DNA of 64,000 nt from Lingula anatina (GCF_001039355.2 NW_019774591.1:143327-207326); one strand, 5' to 3'. Counted from the first letter of the stretch, positions 23,666 through 36,994 are shown. Notes: generated from the letters alone by a model not told the origin. A program made the numbers and translations.

Positions 23666-24787
23666 ATGGCCAACATCGGAGAAGATAATATAACAATACT
23701 CGACTGCGACGAAAGCAAAAACCCGGCTTGGGAATACAAATACGCTTTCACAGTCTGGGTGATGGGGGCCATTTGCGTGTTTGGAATTATGGGGAACGTG
23801 ATGGCCTACTTTGTGTTGCTGCAGGATAAGACGAAGCTTGTTCACTTCTATCTCCTTCGGTCTCTTTCATGCGCAGACTTTTGTTTCTTAACTTCGACCT
23901 TTTTCATGGTGGTGGTACCAAATTTCTGCCTGAACACGGGACAGTGCATCGTGTTCTATCACGGGATTTACGCTTACATGGAAGCTTACATGTGGCCTTT
24001 CCACAGCATGGCGAATACGGCAAGCAAATGGTTCCTGATTTTAGTGGCAACCGAGCGCTTCATTGCCATGTGCAGGCCCTACCAATACACTACTTTGAAC
24101 AACATGAAATATGCTCAATATGGCGTAGTTGTTCTTACCGTATTTCTCCTAATATACAACACCCCGAAATTCTTCGAGGCGTACGTAGAGCACATCAACT
24201 GCACCGATTATTCAAAGGCGGTTCTACGGTTCACCGACTTGGCTAAAACCCATTCGTACAAGGTAGTCTACACGGCCGTCTTTGATTTCATGGTCTACGT
24301 TCTTTGCCCGTTGCTCATTCTTCTCGTAATGAACGCCAAGATCATCATGGCACTAAGACAGCAGCGACTCAGCAGGAAGAGAATGGGCAGGGGAGACAAC
24401 TACGATACCAACATAACAATGGTACTGGTAATCAATGTCCTCGTGTTCATTACCTGTCAATTGCCTTCGATATCAGTCGCCGTGTACAACGCCATTGGGG
24501 AAAAATCAGAGACTTACCAGAATTATTTTGTGCCTTTTAACAACGCGCTGGTTACCTTAAATTGTGCTATAAATCCTATTATATACTGTACAGTTGGACG
24601 GAGGTTCCGACAACTCATGAAGGAGTGTCTCTGTGGCAAGCAAGCAGCGAAGTACAAGAAGAAACGGCAAAAGCAGAAAAGTGAAGTGTCCATCCCAAAA
24701 ACAACATCTACGACAGTTGATCTTGACTGTGTGAAAACCTGTGACAAGAATGCCCAGACAAAACCGTTGGTGCAAAATAGCGTATAG
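23666..24787 (+). CDS. Class A GPCR, FMRFamide/neuropeptide receptor-like, single coding exon
   Basis: This 373-residue seven-helix receptor should sit in the plasma membrane and signal through G proteins in response to a peptide. Helix 1 lies at ~27-51 with GN at 43-44. Helix 2 is ~60-84 (LSCAD, sodium-site Asp71). Helix 3 is ~108-135, ending in ERF (130-132) where most family members have DRY. Helix 4 is ~150-166, followed by YNTPKFFE, a feature of FMRFamide-receptor-like proteins. Helix 5 is ~199-226, helix 6 ~248-275 with CQLP, and helix 7 ~288-308 ending in NPIIY (303-307). Asn8 and Asn178 (NCT, second outer loop) are glycosylation sequons. Cys321 and Cys323 after helix 8 suit palmitoylation. 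The tail is lysine-rich. The ATG has A at -3 and G at +4, with an in-frame TAA at 23654, so the start is firm. Length is normal for the family. The ligand cannot be read from sequence; other amine or peptide receptor subfamilies remain possible. Confidence 0.93.
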   Translation: MANIGEDNITILDCDESKNPAWEYKYAFTVWVMGAICVFGIMGNVMAYFVLLQDKTKLVHFYLLRSLSCADFCFLTSTFFMVVVPNFCLNTGQCIVFYHGIYAYMEAYMWPFHSMANTASKWFLILVATERFIAMCRPYQYTTLNNMKYAQYGVVVLTVFLLIYNTPKFFEAYVEHINCTDYSKAVLRFTDLAKTHSYKVVYTAVFDFMVYVLCPLLILLVMNAKIIMALRQQRLSRKRMGRGDNYDTNITMVLVINVLVFITCQLPSISVAVYNAIGEKSETYQNYFVPFNNALVTLNCAINPIIYCTVGRRFRQLMKECLCGKQAAKYKKKRQKQKSEVSIPKTTSTTVDLDCVKTCDKNAQTKPLVQNSV

Positions 24788-25044
24788 AACTGTTCAAGTA
24801 TTGTATTTCAATATATATATATATATATGTAAGGTGTAGTATCATGAGTAAATAGGTACATGTAGGGGATACATGTAGCCGAGGGATTGGCGTTATACAT
24901 TAAACTATCTAAGCACATTTTTTGCAAGCTATTTTAAAGTTGACGCACCTGTCCCTTTTAAGCTTGGAAGTCTGGTTTTAACACCATAGTCACATTTAGT
25001 AGTAAATGTATTTGTCGTTGCAAATTAACGACTTTACAAATAAA
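24788..25044 (+). other. Predicted 3' UTR and polyadenylation signal of the GPCR
   Basis: AATAAA occurs at 25039-25044, about 250 bases after the TAG stop. An (AT)n tract lies at about 24811-24829. A 17-mer shared with 20165-20181 lies at 24935-24951. Confidence 0.4.
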
Positions 25045-27064
25045 TGCGTACAATTTTAATAACGTTAAGTAGCCATTTCTAGTTTAGGTCGGTAGATTCA
25101 TAACCAATATGTCGGTGTCTAGCTGTATAAGAATTTGCAGATATTTTTACTTTTACAAAATATGACCCTTAGATGCTTATATGATTTCTTTGAATGTTTT
25201 GCCGGACATTTTGGGGACATTTTACACCCTTTTAAGGGGATGAGTTACTTAAGTGTGTACTTACGTAGGGCTGTTTGTACAGGAAAGAAACGCGAAAAGG
25301 AAAACATTGTAATCCCCCACTCTTCACAGAAGTGTAAATACTTTTTAATTATTCTGACATTCATATATATATATGAGTTGATTGAATATGGGGTCTGTTT
25401 TGTTATTGGTTATAAACCGTATGATTGTAGCTTTTCGTACTTAGTATACCGTAGAAGCAACCTTTGCATTTCAGCAAAGACGCGTTTCACAAATATTCGT
25501 TTTAATATATATTTATTTATATATATATATAATAGAAGTGGCACATTAAGTCTCCTTTATGTTGGCAGGCTCGTATATTATCTGAAGATAAAAATTCAAA
25601 TCTGTTGTTTTATGTAGATATGTAGTGTCAATACACATCGCAGTGCTCTACCCGTAAGTTTATTTTCAGCTCAGCACCGTTAACCTTAATCACTTTTTAT
25701 CTGTTGTCAATCTGTTACATATAATTGAGCCGGCGTTTGTGTGAATACGATCACTTGCCGTGATGACAGTAGGCAGTCTAGGCAAATATCTGATAAATAT
25801 TAGATGTTACAAAACCACATTCTCTTTTGTTATACAACAGGAGATTGGTGATGAAGCGCACTTCATATTTAATAAAACACATATTGTGCAACAGTTGTCG
25901 TGAAGTGCGAGTAAGTGCAAAAATCAGTACAGTAGATAATGAAGAACTTACGGGGAAAATGTGTTTAATAATTACATGTTCTGGGTGACTACTTTATGTG
26001 AACCAATTCACGGACAGGATTAAGTAGGTACAGTGAATAAGGTGACAACATGTTGCAATCGAGAACAACGCCCGTGGCCTAACATTCAGCTAAGAGTGCA
26101 AAAGAAGTGTGTATTCATAATTTTGGTTTTTGAACTAATCTATTTGATTTATTGTTAGAACAAATAAGATCTGAATCATCGCAGCACATGGCAATCGTCT
26201 TAATGGATCTTGGGATAGAAAAAAGTTGGTTTCTTTATTGCTAAACAGTGAATCATATGAAAACACGACATTTAAAAACATTTGATTTCACTGACTGAAT
26301 GGAAGCTTTAAAAAAAATGAAATTATCTTACGCGTGCTTTAAATGGTGAATGAATTGGTGGCGATGAGATTTTAAGTATACTTAAAATGGTGAAGAACTT
26401 AGTGGTAATGACAGAAGTTGAAAAACACCAATAATTGAAAAAAATGACAAGTGAAATAAATTGTAGCGCAGTTTTTGAATGAATGGATAAACAAACTTTT
26501 ACACGGGGCATTAAAGCAAAGATATCAATAAAAGCTTACAAAATTATTTAAAGCGTAGGTATGCCGATGTAGCTAATATTTTTGTAGATTACTACAAACA
26601 TTTGTGGACAGAAATTTTAATTTTAACATGTTTTAGAAGCATTTTCACCACTTGTGCTAATCTCATGTTGGCTATGGTCTCAATTGGATGTCTTTTTGCG
26701 TATTCATTTAAACATAAGTCATAATTACAATTCCGTGATCTTTTATTGCAAATATAGTTATGTAAAGATAGATGTTATTACGTAATAAAAGTTCATATTT
26801 GTATTGGAGCAATTCGTTTTATGAATTTATGCATTAATATTTGGAACGGTTAATGGCAATTCGGGCTCCAATGTTGACTAGAAAAGCATATAGCATGGCC
26901 TGTGGGCAGTCCTTGTGCCAGCTAGCCCTCTGTTTCATGAAAAATCAAAAGTTTTCTGACTTACAGGTAGCTAAACTTAGAAAGCTAGTGTGCCAGGAAT
27001 GAAAGTCCTAGGTCCCATATGATCAGTACAAGTTACAGTTAGTTGAAGTATTCATCTGTAAGTA
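25045..27064. other. Non-coding stretch
   Basis: AT-rich. The 160-codon open frame at 25135-25617 is low-complexity (I/Y/L-rich from ATATAT sequence) and has no recognisable domain. No gene is called. Confidence 0.5.
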
Positions 27065-27150
27065 TATGGGACGAATGTCACCTGTGCAAAGTAATGGGGA
27101 ACGGACTACGGCTCCTAGCGGACTACCATTCCTGTCACATTGGTCGCCTT
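27065..27150 (+). repeat. Dispersed repeat, copy A
   Basis: It contains GGACTACGGCTCCTAGCGGA followed by CCATTCCTGTCACATTGGTCG. It shares about three quarters of positions with the complement of 33900-33985 and more weakly with 36995-37045. The order of blocks is the same in all three. Confidence 0.55.
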
Positions 27151-30100
27151 GTATTCCATGCGTCACCGTATATATGTACACAGATGCCTGATAACGGACT
27201 GTTTCAATTATGTGCAATGTTGTTTGGCGGGAAAACTCCAACACTCTTTAAATAAAACAAAGCATCTGTATACCACCAAAAAGACCTGCACAGTTTTCAA
27301 TGGTCAGCTGGACACTGCTGGTATCTTATAATTGGAGAATAACATAAAACGGTTTGACATTTGTGTGCTTGGTCAGTTAATTGATCGCCTGTTGTACTTG
27401 TTGAAACTGACATCCATAGAACCTTGTCAATAGTTATATATTGTTTGACGCGCTCAACCCTAAGAAAATCTGGATCAGTTTTTTTTTCTTTTTTTTTCCT
27501 ATAGCCATGACGCTTTTGACGCTTATAACAATGGCAATAAACCTGCAATGCAGGCACCCAGTATATTAATAAAAATTCATGTTCAGCACATGTTCAGAAA
27601 AATGCAAATAATCCCTTGAAGTATAGTTAAATTGCAATGAAATAATGCATAGGAAATCCATTTAAAGAATTTATACTGTTGCCCCCATTCTTATTTAAGC
27701 TGGTCCTCTCGTTGGCCTGGAAACCAATACACTGAGACACTAGTCTAGACATGTCTGTCGTGATTTCTTCATACTTGATGCCCGATTGACGGCATTTTCA
27801 TTTTACAGGTTTGCACTCTTGATCAAATTGACGTTTTACATAGTTAAAGGAAACGATTACGGCCGTTTTTAGATGCTGTAGCAGTTTAGTGAATCTCCTT
27901 TTTCTGAATAACCAGCAAAAAAAAAACATCTATGAATATGACATCTGATCATTCCATGTTTACTTCGGTACCTTTTATTGGGAGAGAACTGCTGAAACTT
28001 TTACGGAATTATTCTCAATAGAGAAACGAAATAAAATCAATTAATTATAGATGTGGTATTTTAAAATAGAATGGCCGTTGCGTTTAATTGTCCCTTGCAC
28101 GCGCCATTGCTTTTGCTCCATTCATTCTTTGCATTTTTACAAAGAAAAACAGCGTTTTACTAATGTACTCAAGAATGCTGGTTGTCCTCTCTGGCGATCC
28201 GTAACGACAAGACGTACGTCTGTAAACGTTTCCGTTGTCTATTAAATCATGATGCGAAATCGTTCATAATCTAACAGGTACCTGTACTTGGCGTTAGACT
28301 TGAAACATAGCCTGAACCAAAGAACCCTGATAGAAGAAACAAATTGATGCACGTGTACATTTATATGTACATAAGATTCCCGTGGATATGAATATCTGAT
28401 AATGTTACGCACTTAACGCCAATCCGACGCTTGAACGACTATTAACGAACGGTTAAAAGCAGTACCTCCTGACCTGCGTTTGCTTGGATGGCAAGAAAAG
28501 AATTAAAGAAAAATTGCATCAGCCGTTCGCGGAATTCATTGTAAAATATTAATTGTGAAAAAGAAAACCTCGTGATAATTTGTCATAATCCTTTGTTTAG
28601 AACAGTATGATATACACAAAGAAGATAGAGAGAGAGATATTAGTACAAGTTTGCACAGATAAAAGAAGCCACACGACCCATTTTTACGCCATACATGTAC
28701 AACTCGCCTGTGCAACTCAATTGTTCATAATGGCAGGTGCGTGCGTTGCAAGACAAGCTGCTCTCATAAAGATGAGCGCTCTTCCGGGTGATTCGTTACA
28801 ATGTGACGGGCGTTTCCTTGCACATGTTCCCCTTTCCCGCACAGACTGCAATTGATGGGGAAACCAAATATTTTTGACAGATGTAAATAATGAAAATTGT
28901 CTTTCCTTTCACTGCGTGCGAGGAAATATTCAAATGGACCTATATACGGAAAGCTTGTTAAACATGGACAGATGTTTGATTATTTTTTCTAAATTGAGCT
29001 AAGAAATTGCATGGTAGTCATCTCTCATAAATTGCCTCCCTGTGAACAGATTTTACTTTTCTTTTAAAATTCACTTTCCTTTTAATAATTTAAAAAGGAA
29101 AAAGACACATGTGTCTCAGCCCAAATGAACATTTTACATCAAAAAGAAAGATCATTTGATGCATTTCATTTTCATTTGTCAAAATTGACTTCTCTCTGAA
29201 GATTATGTACGCTGAAGCTGCTCTTATCAATCTGATCTCTCTCTATCTCTCGTCTAATAGTATGTGGGTGAATGTTCAGTGTGTTTGTGTGTTAATGTGC
29301 ACATGTTATGTTAATTATTTGTCAATATCTAGAAATAATTTATGGCTCATGGCTTGACACAATAAACTAGCATCCCTTGAGTGAAAGGAATTTACCGAAC
29401 GGCTCGCTTATTGAAATAAATAACGTTTCTAGGATAATTACTTTTTATGTGGCCAGTCACATCTAAATGATGATATCCAAAACTAATTCGATTTTCAAAT
29501 CTGTTTCATCACAGCATACATCAATATTTGACTAAAAAAGAGTAGCATTACACGAATTTCGAGGAAAAAATTTAACACCTTATGCATCATATCTGGTGGT
29601 GAAAGTGCGATCCTCCCGTAGCTAATATGATTATGCTCACAATTTTTATGTATCATTTTATGTCAACTTAATGTCATTACTTAAAACATATTTCTACCAA
29701 AATGCATTTTCCTGAAAAAGAAAAATATTTTTCTTACTTACGAGTCATTAATCGACCCGTCCCTTTACTTGGATTCGATATTGCGTTCCATTTTTTAAAG
29801 ATGCATATGAACTCAATTTTTTTTTCTACAAAATCCGAGCAAATGTCACCACATAGTTTCAAATAGCATAACTTAGAGAATACCATAAGGCAACGTTTCA
29901 TATTACCTGAAAAATTATACTTGAATAGATTTTTCCGCTTGCTTTCTATGCTGTATTTAAATGGGGCAGACAAGTAGTTCAGATAAAGAGGTTAAGTTTA
30001 CGACTAAAAATTTAAAGAACGTGCAGCTTAAAGCTCTTTTATGGCTGATCGAATGATTAAAACGATTTATCCCCTGACATGTCGACTTTATTTGAGTCGT

Positions 30101-33100
30101 ATAAAAAACTAATAGAAGTGGTTTATATGCGTGTTGCTGGGAATCCATACCCCACCTTCGCTTAGTATATATGTACCTATAAATCCAATCATTTACCTCT
30201 AAATGACTGGCCAGTCGTTAAGAACGACATCTGCCTTCCCTTCCTTCCCCCAGCGTGGCCTATATGTATTTTTATTACACAAAAGAACGGTGCAGTGTTT
30301 TATACCGCGGCCCTATGTCGTGTACCTAACAAATTAAAGCCGATAATATAACAGCGACACAAGGTTAGTTTCAGATAAACTTTTATTTGAGAGGGGTTTA
30401 TCCCTTTTAGGTCCAAAAGGGATAATGTGAGAATATTTCCAGGATAAGAATATGGTTGTTGGACTTTTTTCAAACGTTATATCTTATAAAGCAACAGGTA
30501 AAAACGTGAAACCTGAAACATGTCCAAGGTGCAACTCGTTTACATTTTGACACATGCAAAATAGGCCTAAAGTGAAAATTATAAAATATATTTTCTGATA
30601 AGTACATGTACTTGTACTCTCAAAGCAGGCACACCGATTACAGACGGCCATGAGCGTAATACCTACCTCTTGGGGATCTACCAGTATAAACATCACGTTA
30701 ATCCATAAAATTTTATTATCATTGAACCATCCCATTCCTTTCATTCTGAGTCAGATCTTTACTCAGGCATCACCTCTTTACCCAGTGCATCGGATGATCC
30801 AATAAATGAATCCCCATTGAGGGATATTGCCTCTAAAACAATGAACAGAAAGAGAGTTAGTATCTGTGTCTAATTGAATTGATGAACATTAAAGCATTTC
30901 GCAAAAGCCAAATGCACACTTTAAGATTATAAATTACAAGGAGCTTTCCACAGTATGCTTGTCATCTTCGTCTGTTTTGCGACTACCAACGTGGTGTTTG
31001 AGAGGCGAGCTAAAGGTGACGTAAACTTCCTCTGAAGGTCATCTTGGAAACTTGAAGGCATGGCTCGGCCAGCGCAACGTTCAATCATCTCAAAACTTCG
31101 ACAAAGCCCTGATTCAAACTTTGGGTTACAGCCAAAAAAGTATCTTTAAGTGGTGTTTTACCTGACTCTTAATTTGAACCTCATGTCATTCGGATCAGTT
31201 GAATGTTTTTTCGAAATAAAAAGATCATTATCAAAAGGTTACTTAAGAGTTAAGAGTCGTAAAGGTTAAAAGGGTCTCATAAAGTATGTACTTTGAAAAT
31301 ATCTTCCAGTCTCAAAGAAGGAAAAAGATTTAATGAGAAAGATGTGTATGTTGGAACACATTTGCCACCAGGTTTCACTTTAATTTAAAGTCCTTTGCTG
31401 TAAGAAAGAGCCAAACTGCGTTAAAAGTTACTCCAGCAGAGCTTCAAACTAATGAGAGAAACCTGGCGGAAATAAAACACTCTGAGCCTTCATCTGGAAG
31501 TTATAAAATAATATATATAGTAAATTGCATATACCATTGACCAAACTTACTGACTTATGTGTTTAAGAATGATTTAATCACACAAAAGTATAACACGCAA
31601 ATGCGGCCAGGGCAGAAAAAAAATGTTTTACTAGGAGTGTCAAAGAGAGGTATTATTATAAGTCCTGGGATCTTTTCGCGGGACGGTACCCAGTTCAGCA
31701 CCAGCATTCGTGGTAAGGCCTTCAATCCCATTGCCTATACGCACTGCCATAGTAAAATAGATGTTCGAAAATGAATAAACAGTCAGATATTGATAATTTA
31801 CGGCAGCATGTTCACTGCAATAAGGTTAGACACGACTTCTGTCGTTATTTTTCGAAGGCGAGTATGCGATTAATCGTACATGTATGTCCTTGGGGTAATA
31901 GGAAAGCAATTACTAAACCATGATAGAATGATTTGCAAATCATCATTAATAAGATGTTGTTTTTCGTCCACGGCAGAAAAATGACACCTGTCTTTTGTCA
32001 AATTCAATTATTTCATTTTGGCATCTCCGTTTATAATTTTCACAAAGATACAGCCAATATCCTTGGGGATACGTTTAAAACGAGATTATACACATGTGTA
32101 ATTGAAACATATTTCATGAATGACGGAAAATACATTTAACTGACACTTCGTCAAACAGGATTCATTTTCACACAAATTACATCTGTGATAGGCTTCTTAC
32201 GGACAAAACAAATATCAATTAGTATATTGATTTTCAAATAATAATAATAATAATAATAATAATAATCACGCCACTTTAAATGGCATCCAAAGCAAATTTT
32301 GTGTATTTAAGCAAACAAAACGTCTTGTACACTCACATAATGGGTCCGATACTTCACACTATTTCTAATAAAATAATTTAGTTCTAATGACCAACCAGTC
32401 CCTTTTACCACCATGTCTTCCTGTAGATTTCAGAAGGAGATTTCGACACCAGGTACTTTTATTTGAGGGATTAAATATAGTTTATAGTAAGTTCTGAATA
32501 GGAAAAGATGAGTAGTTTTGCATGATACATATAGACATAGAAATGATGACTTTGGGACAGAGGCAAAAGCGAATAGTATAACTGTACTAGTACATGCATG
32601 TAAACAGAGGTTCCATAGTGAGGTTCAGGTGGATGGTTCTTGGTAAGCAATGTGCGTGTCCAGTTGGATTCTAGTTGGTTACGGCCTTGTATTGCTACGA
32701 AAAACAAACATGTACATCTATTTCTTTAATGCATGTGTAACGTGAAATAAAAATGCACTTACGGACCTTCTATCCCTTTTTATTTGCTTGTCTGATTGTA
32801 CGTTGGTGAGTGGTCTTTTTGTTAAGCAAACTTGAATCGAAGCCATTTCGTGCCAGCAGATCATTCATCGCTTAACCCAGCCAATAAACGTAAACAGTTA
32901 ATATGAATTATAAATGGTACAGTGTATCTTTTCTGACAGCGCAATGCAATATGAGTTCACCCAAGTGTCAATCAATTTATTGGCAATTGCGAATGTACTT
33001 CTACCTTCTTTGTAATGATAAATCATACATTTTGATTTAATTTCACCTCACTGGTAGGCAGACTACATGTACGTCAACTGTAAAGTGAAGTAGATTTTAA

Positions 33101-33899
33101 GTTCTCTCTCTATCTCTCTCTCTCTCTCTCGTGTGGTTTAAAAATGGGGTTAACTGCACATTTTCCCTTTGTAGTACGAGTTCAGTGATACGATGAACGA
33201 TGCCATATATCTACTACGACATCTCAATACTCTCTGGTACGCAAATGTCTGCCAGATAGTTTGCAAACGGTTCCAGAGACCCTTACGCCATCCACCAAGA
33301 AAAACTACTATAGAAATAAATGAGTACGTAAGCACGTGTTTAATGTTAAAACTTGACCAAAAGGGACCAAAGCATCTTCTCTGAAGTTGCTATTAATGCT
33401 ACCCCCCCCCCCCTTATGTCACTGTCAAATTGTAGGGTATTAGTCAATAAGAATATCTGCTAAATGTTATTTTGATCATCTCTTGGGGAGAATTAATGGA
33501 GCCGATATCAATTTTATTGCTGTGGGAATCAAATTAAAATCTCTTTGTACTAATGACATGTCCGATACTTTTTAAAACCCAATTGTAATTATTCTGCACT
33601 ATGAATATACAATTGCCAACACCCGTACAAATATAAGTAAGATGGAATGACATGTTGCCAGTGGGCTGTGCCTACTTGTCTAAGACGATAAACGTTAGTT
33701 GGGAAGCGTTCAACAAAGATATTTACGTGTAACCGAACATCTATTAAAATCTAACATAACTGGGGATACAAACTGTCCTGGTGTATGACAAATGTTTACG
33801 GCATTTCTCTCGCTATTTTGTAAATAGGGATAGGCCCAAGGGTGTATATTTCGCCAAAAGCTAGTCCCCTTGCTTGCTGATTAAGCGAGCAAAATCTAA
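27151..33899. other. Gene-poor stretch
   Basis: No supportable coding region on either strand. It contains an (AAT)n microsatellite at about 32239-32266, a (CT)n run at about 33106-33130 and a short hairpin at about 30397-30426 (TATCCCTTTT paired with AAAAGGGATA). Otherwise AT-rich unique-looking sequence. Confidence 0.5.
32239..32266. repeat. (AAT)n microsatellite
   Basis: About nine uninterrupted trinucleotide units. Confidence 0.9.
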
Positions 33900-33985
33900 T
33901 CCTTGCGAAACCGGTGTAACAGGAATGGCAGTTTGCTAGGAACCGTAGTCCGTCCCCCAAATACTTTGTACAGCGGTACAGTTTT
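33900..33985 (-). repeat. Dispersed repeat, copy B
   Basis: On the minus strand it reads GGACTACGGTTCCTAGCAAA, then CCATTCCTGTTACACCGGT, matching copy A at 27065-27150 block for block. Confidence 0.55.
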
Positions 33986-36772
33986 TCTGTATTGCACCAG
34001 GTTGTGAAATTGACAACTTTCAATGCATGCATGGTTGTTACATAAAAGATTCACCTAAACAGAGACCATGCTCGACACGACCAGTTTACAGGATAATTTT
34101 CGATTGGTATTTGAGTTTAGGCTTAATTTGTGAAAGGGAGTAAAACCCCAGTAGCGTACAATTTCACGTCAGGACCCATCAAAATGGTACTGTACAGCTC
34201 GATGTAAAAAAACATAGTATTTCGATCCCAGCAGATACGTTATCCTCCTATGATTGATCAAACAAATCACAAGAGGATTCTTTATCGCTTCTTATCAATC
34301 TTACACCGACTTCTTCGTTGATTGATGACATTTTCACTGAAAAACGTTTACAATCGTCAATATTACAGCAAAATTCGAGTCAACAGATTATCAAGAAAAT
34401 AGTAATCAAATCACCATTAATTTTTTATCCTATTTTGTAATCAAGCGTCAGAGATTTGTATTTAAAAGCATACAAACGCACATGATTCATGCCCCCCCCC
34501 CTCCCCCCCGCCACTACCAACCCCCATTCTGCTGGAGACGCCATATTACTTCCAAAGCAGATATCTCTAACATCACGGGACGCTAAAATGAGTTTTCTGT
34601 GAAAATCATGCCTTCTAATATTCATTCATTATGTCAGTGTGGACAGAAAAAATTATTTTAGAAAGATAATTAAAGAAAAAAAAAGGCAGAAAGATTCCTT
34701 TCATAAATCTACTAACAAACTAGAGGGATTTGTTTCATTCGCCTCAGGTGCGGAACGTTAATTTCCCTTAATAATCCCTGAGTACTCTGAGTATTGTTGC
34801 TTTATATTTTCTACTTGAGCCAGTTATCAATGTATTTCAAAAAGCAAATTGCAAAATTGATTTTTTTTCAGCACCCGGAGATTATTTGTCAGACTTCACT
34901 TGTTTCCAAATATGTTATTACTTGTACCCTCGTTCATGGTGGTTGTTTACGTGGTATTTTTTTTCACTTTATTTACATATCGTCTTAGTGCAGGTGCGCT
35001 TTCATAGTGCTCCCTAATGCGTATGTTACTAGCCTATGTAAATATATATCCAAATAGCAAGATGCTTTGGATTTTTTCCTCGAATTACGAAAGCGTTTAT
35101 TATTGCATTGTCCTGCTGATAACTAGTGACCGGTTATCTTAGTTTCATTGGTCTATCTAGGATTTTGCAGTGGGGGGTGGGGGTGGGGAGGGAAGGGGGT
35201 TTGGCTTGGGGGCCGGGGGCACAAGAATAAAAAAATATTTGACGGGCGACTCGAGGTAAATATGAAACAGTGGACGATGGTCATTTTTACTAATATAGAG
35301 GGCACGGGTATGAAAAATTTGCTTGGTTTAACCTCGTGCCGTTTGTTACGCTCTTCTACGGTAGGGAGATGGAGGCAGATGCTTAGTCTCCATTCCACGT
35401 TTTTCACTTTAACAGTATCAGTGACTGGCATTGCGCTTGAACTACACAATAGCTCAGAAGTTTGACGTCTTGATACCTACCTTTGCGCAATGGCGTGTAA
35501 CTAAACCGCTCTTGTAACCATTCATCTTCCTTCAACAGTATCAAAATCAAAGAGTTAGTTAATGGGATTTTCGTTTCGTGACTTATATTTTCATCAATGC
35601 ACATTATGGCATACACTGGAGTCTTAAAGGTCTGAGACTACTTTCTGGGTTTTGATTTTCTATCCAGTGATATAAAATGGCCTTTTTTACCAGAAATTAA
35701 TAAGAAGCAAATGCGCTAACAAGTGGTAAACTAAGCCAATAGGCCTATAAGTAAAAATATCTCAAGAACACATTAGTGAGTAATGAGAGGCTAACACGTG
35801 CCAAACCATGAGCTCATTAAAAATCAGAGAAAACATAAATGCCAACAGGAAAACTTATGAAGTGTCCTTTCTTCCTTACTCCCTCCGATCCCCAAAGAAT
35901 GGCATCTTTCGCTGCAGTGAGAGATCACTTAGCCTATATCAGTAATACAATTTGGTATTCACGGTAACCACTAGCTTTATTTGAACAAAATGGGTCAGAA
36001 ATCTTTTCCAAAACAGTACTTTTCTTACAATCACTGGGAAAGATAATCGAAATATCTTAAAATGCGACATAGGTTAAAATCAGATAGTCTTGTTAACAAT
36101 TCATGATAATATTTTCTGAAGAAATAAAATATAGTAAAAAACAATGTGTGCGAAATTGTGGATTTAGTACCGACAGAGACCTTTCATCATTGACGTAAAT
36201 ACTCGTGTTTCGTCTAATCCCAGTTCAATAATAAGCCCTTTCTGCTTTGATTTCTTCAATACGTTCAGGTAATTTCCCACAATATTCCTGGAGGCTCAGG
36301 AATTGAACAACATGCCCGATTGCACTCTATGACGTTCCGTTCTAAGAACCTTCCAGACTGTTCTTGATAAGCGGGGTAATTGAATACATTCAGTCTGTGA
36401 ACAACGCACCAACAGGAAATTAGTTCATCTTTCAAAGCGAAGAACGTGATCTCTGCAAAAAGATCGTATGTTTACAAAAATATCATATATCTTTTATAAT
36501 TTGCCTTTTTTACTTATTTCTTTTATCTTTCTTTATCCATTCAATGGTCTGTCAATCTAAGTTTATTTACTAAATGAAAAAATTGATTATACAAGTCACT
36601 GAAATCCATAAAAACATAAAAGCCGAAAGCTACACCACTAAGCTACTGCATCATTGCTAGATCTAAAATCAAATGCCTTATGCACCCTTTCGTCGATAGA
36701 TGGTGCGTTTGCCAACATATCCCGGTGTGACAATTAAGAATGGTATTCCGCCACGAATTGTATTCAGTTTCC
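33986..36772. other. Gene-poor stretch with G/C-runs
   Basis: A C-rich block lies at about 34492-34510. A G-rich block at about 35170-35220 has at least five runs of four or more G. It produces glycine/proline-rich open frames on both strands, which I do not call as genes. Confidence 0.5.
35170..35220 (+). other. G-quadruplex-prone block
   Basis: Runs of GGGGGG, GGGGG, GGGG, GGG and GGGGG are separated by one to three bases, meeting the usual four-run quadruplex pattern. Confidence 0.6.
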
Positions 36773-36777
36773 CATTA

Positions 36778-36929
36778 CAGGGCCGTAGCCTCCGGGGGGG
36801 GATTTTATTTTACACTTTTGATTTGGAATTTTACACACCACACCCTCCCCCCCTCGGTAGCTTCGCCCCCCTCGTGTCCGCCTTACTGCCCCCCCCCCCC
36901 CCTGGCATTTTGCTCAGGCTACGGCCCTG
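36778..36929. mobile_element. Small MITE-like element with CAGGGCCGTAGCC termini
   Basis: The element is 152 bp with perfect 13-bp inverted ends (CAGGGCCGTAGCC / GGCTACGGCCCTG). It is flanked by CATTA on both sides (36773-36777 and 36930-36934), a 5-bp target duplication. The interior is rich in C and G runs and has no coding capacity. Confidence 0.8.
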
Positions 36930-36994
36930 CATTACCTAGTACAGGTGGCATTCACCCCATATACTAACCCCAATACTCCGACTACTTATCATAC

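Noticed and set aside
25135-25617. 160-codon open frame downstream of the GPCR
   Set aside because: Rich in I, Y, F and L from ATATAT-type sequence; no domain.
35148-35465. Gly/Trp-rich and Pro-rich frames on both strands
   Set aside because: Produced by the G-rich block; no conserved sequence.
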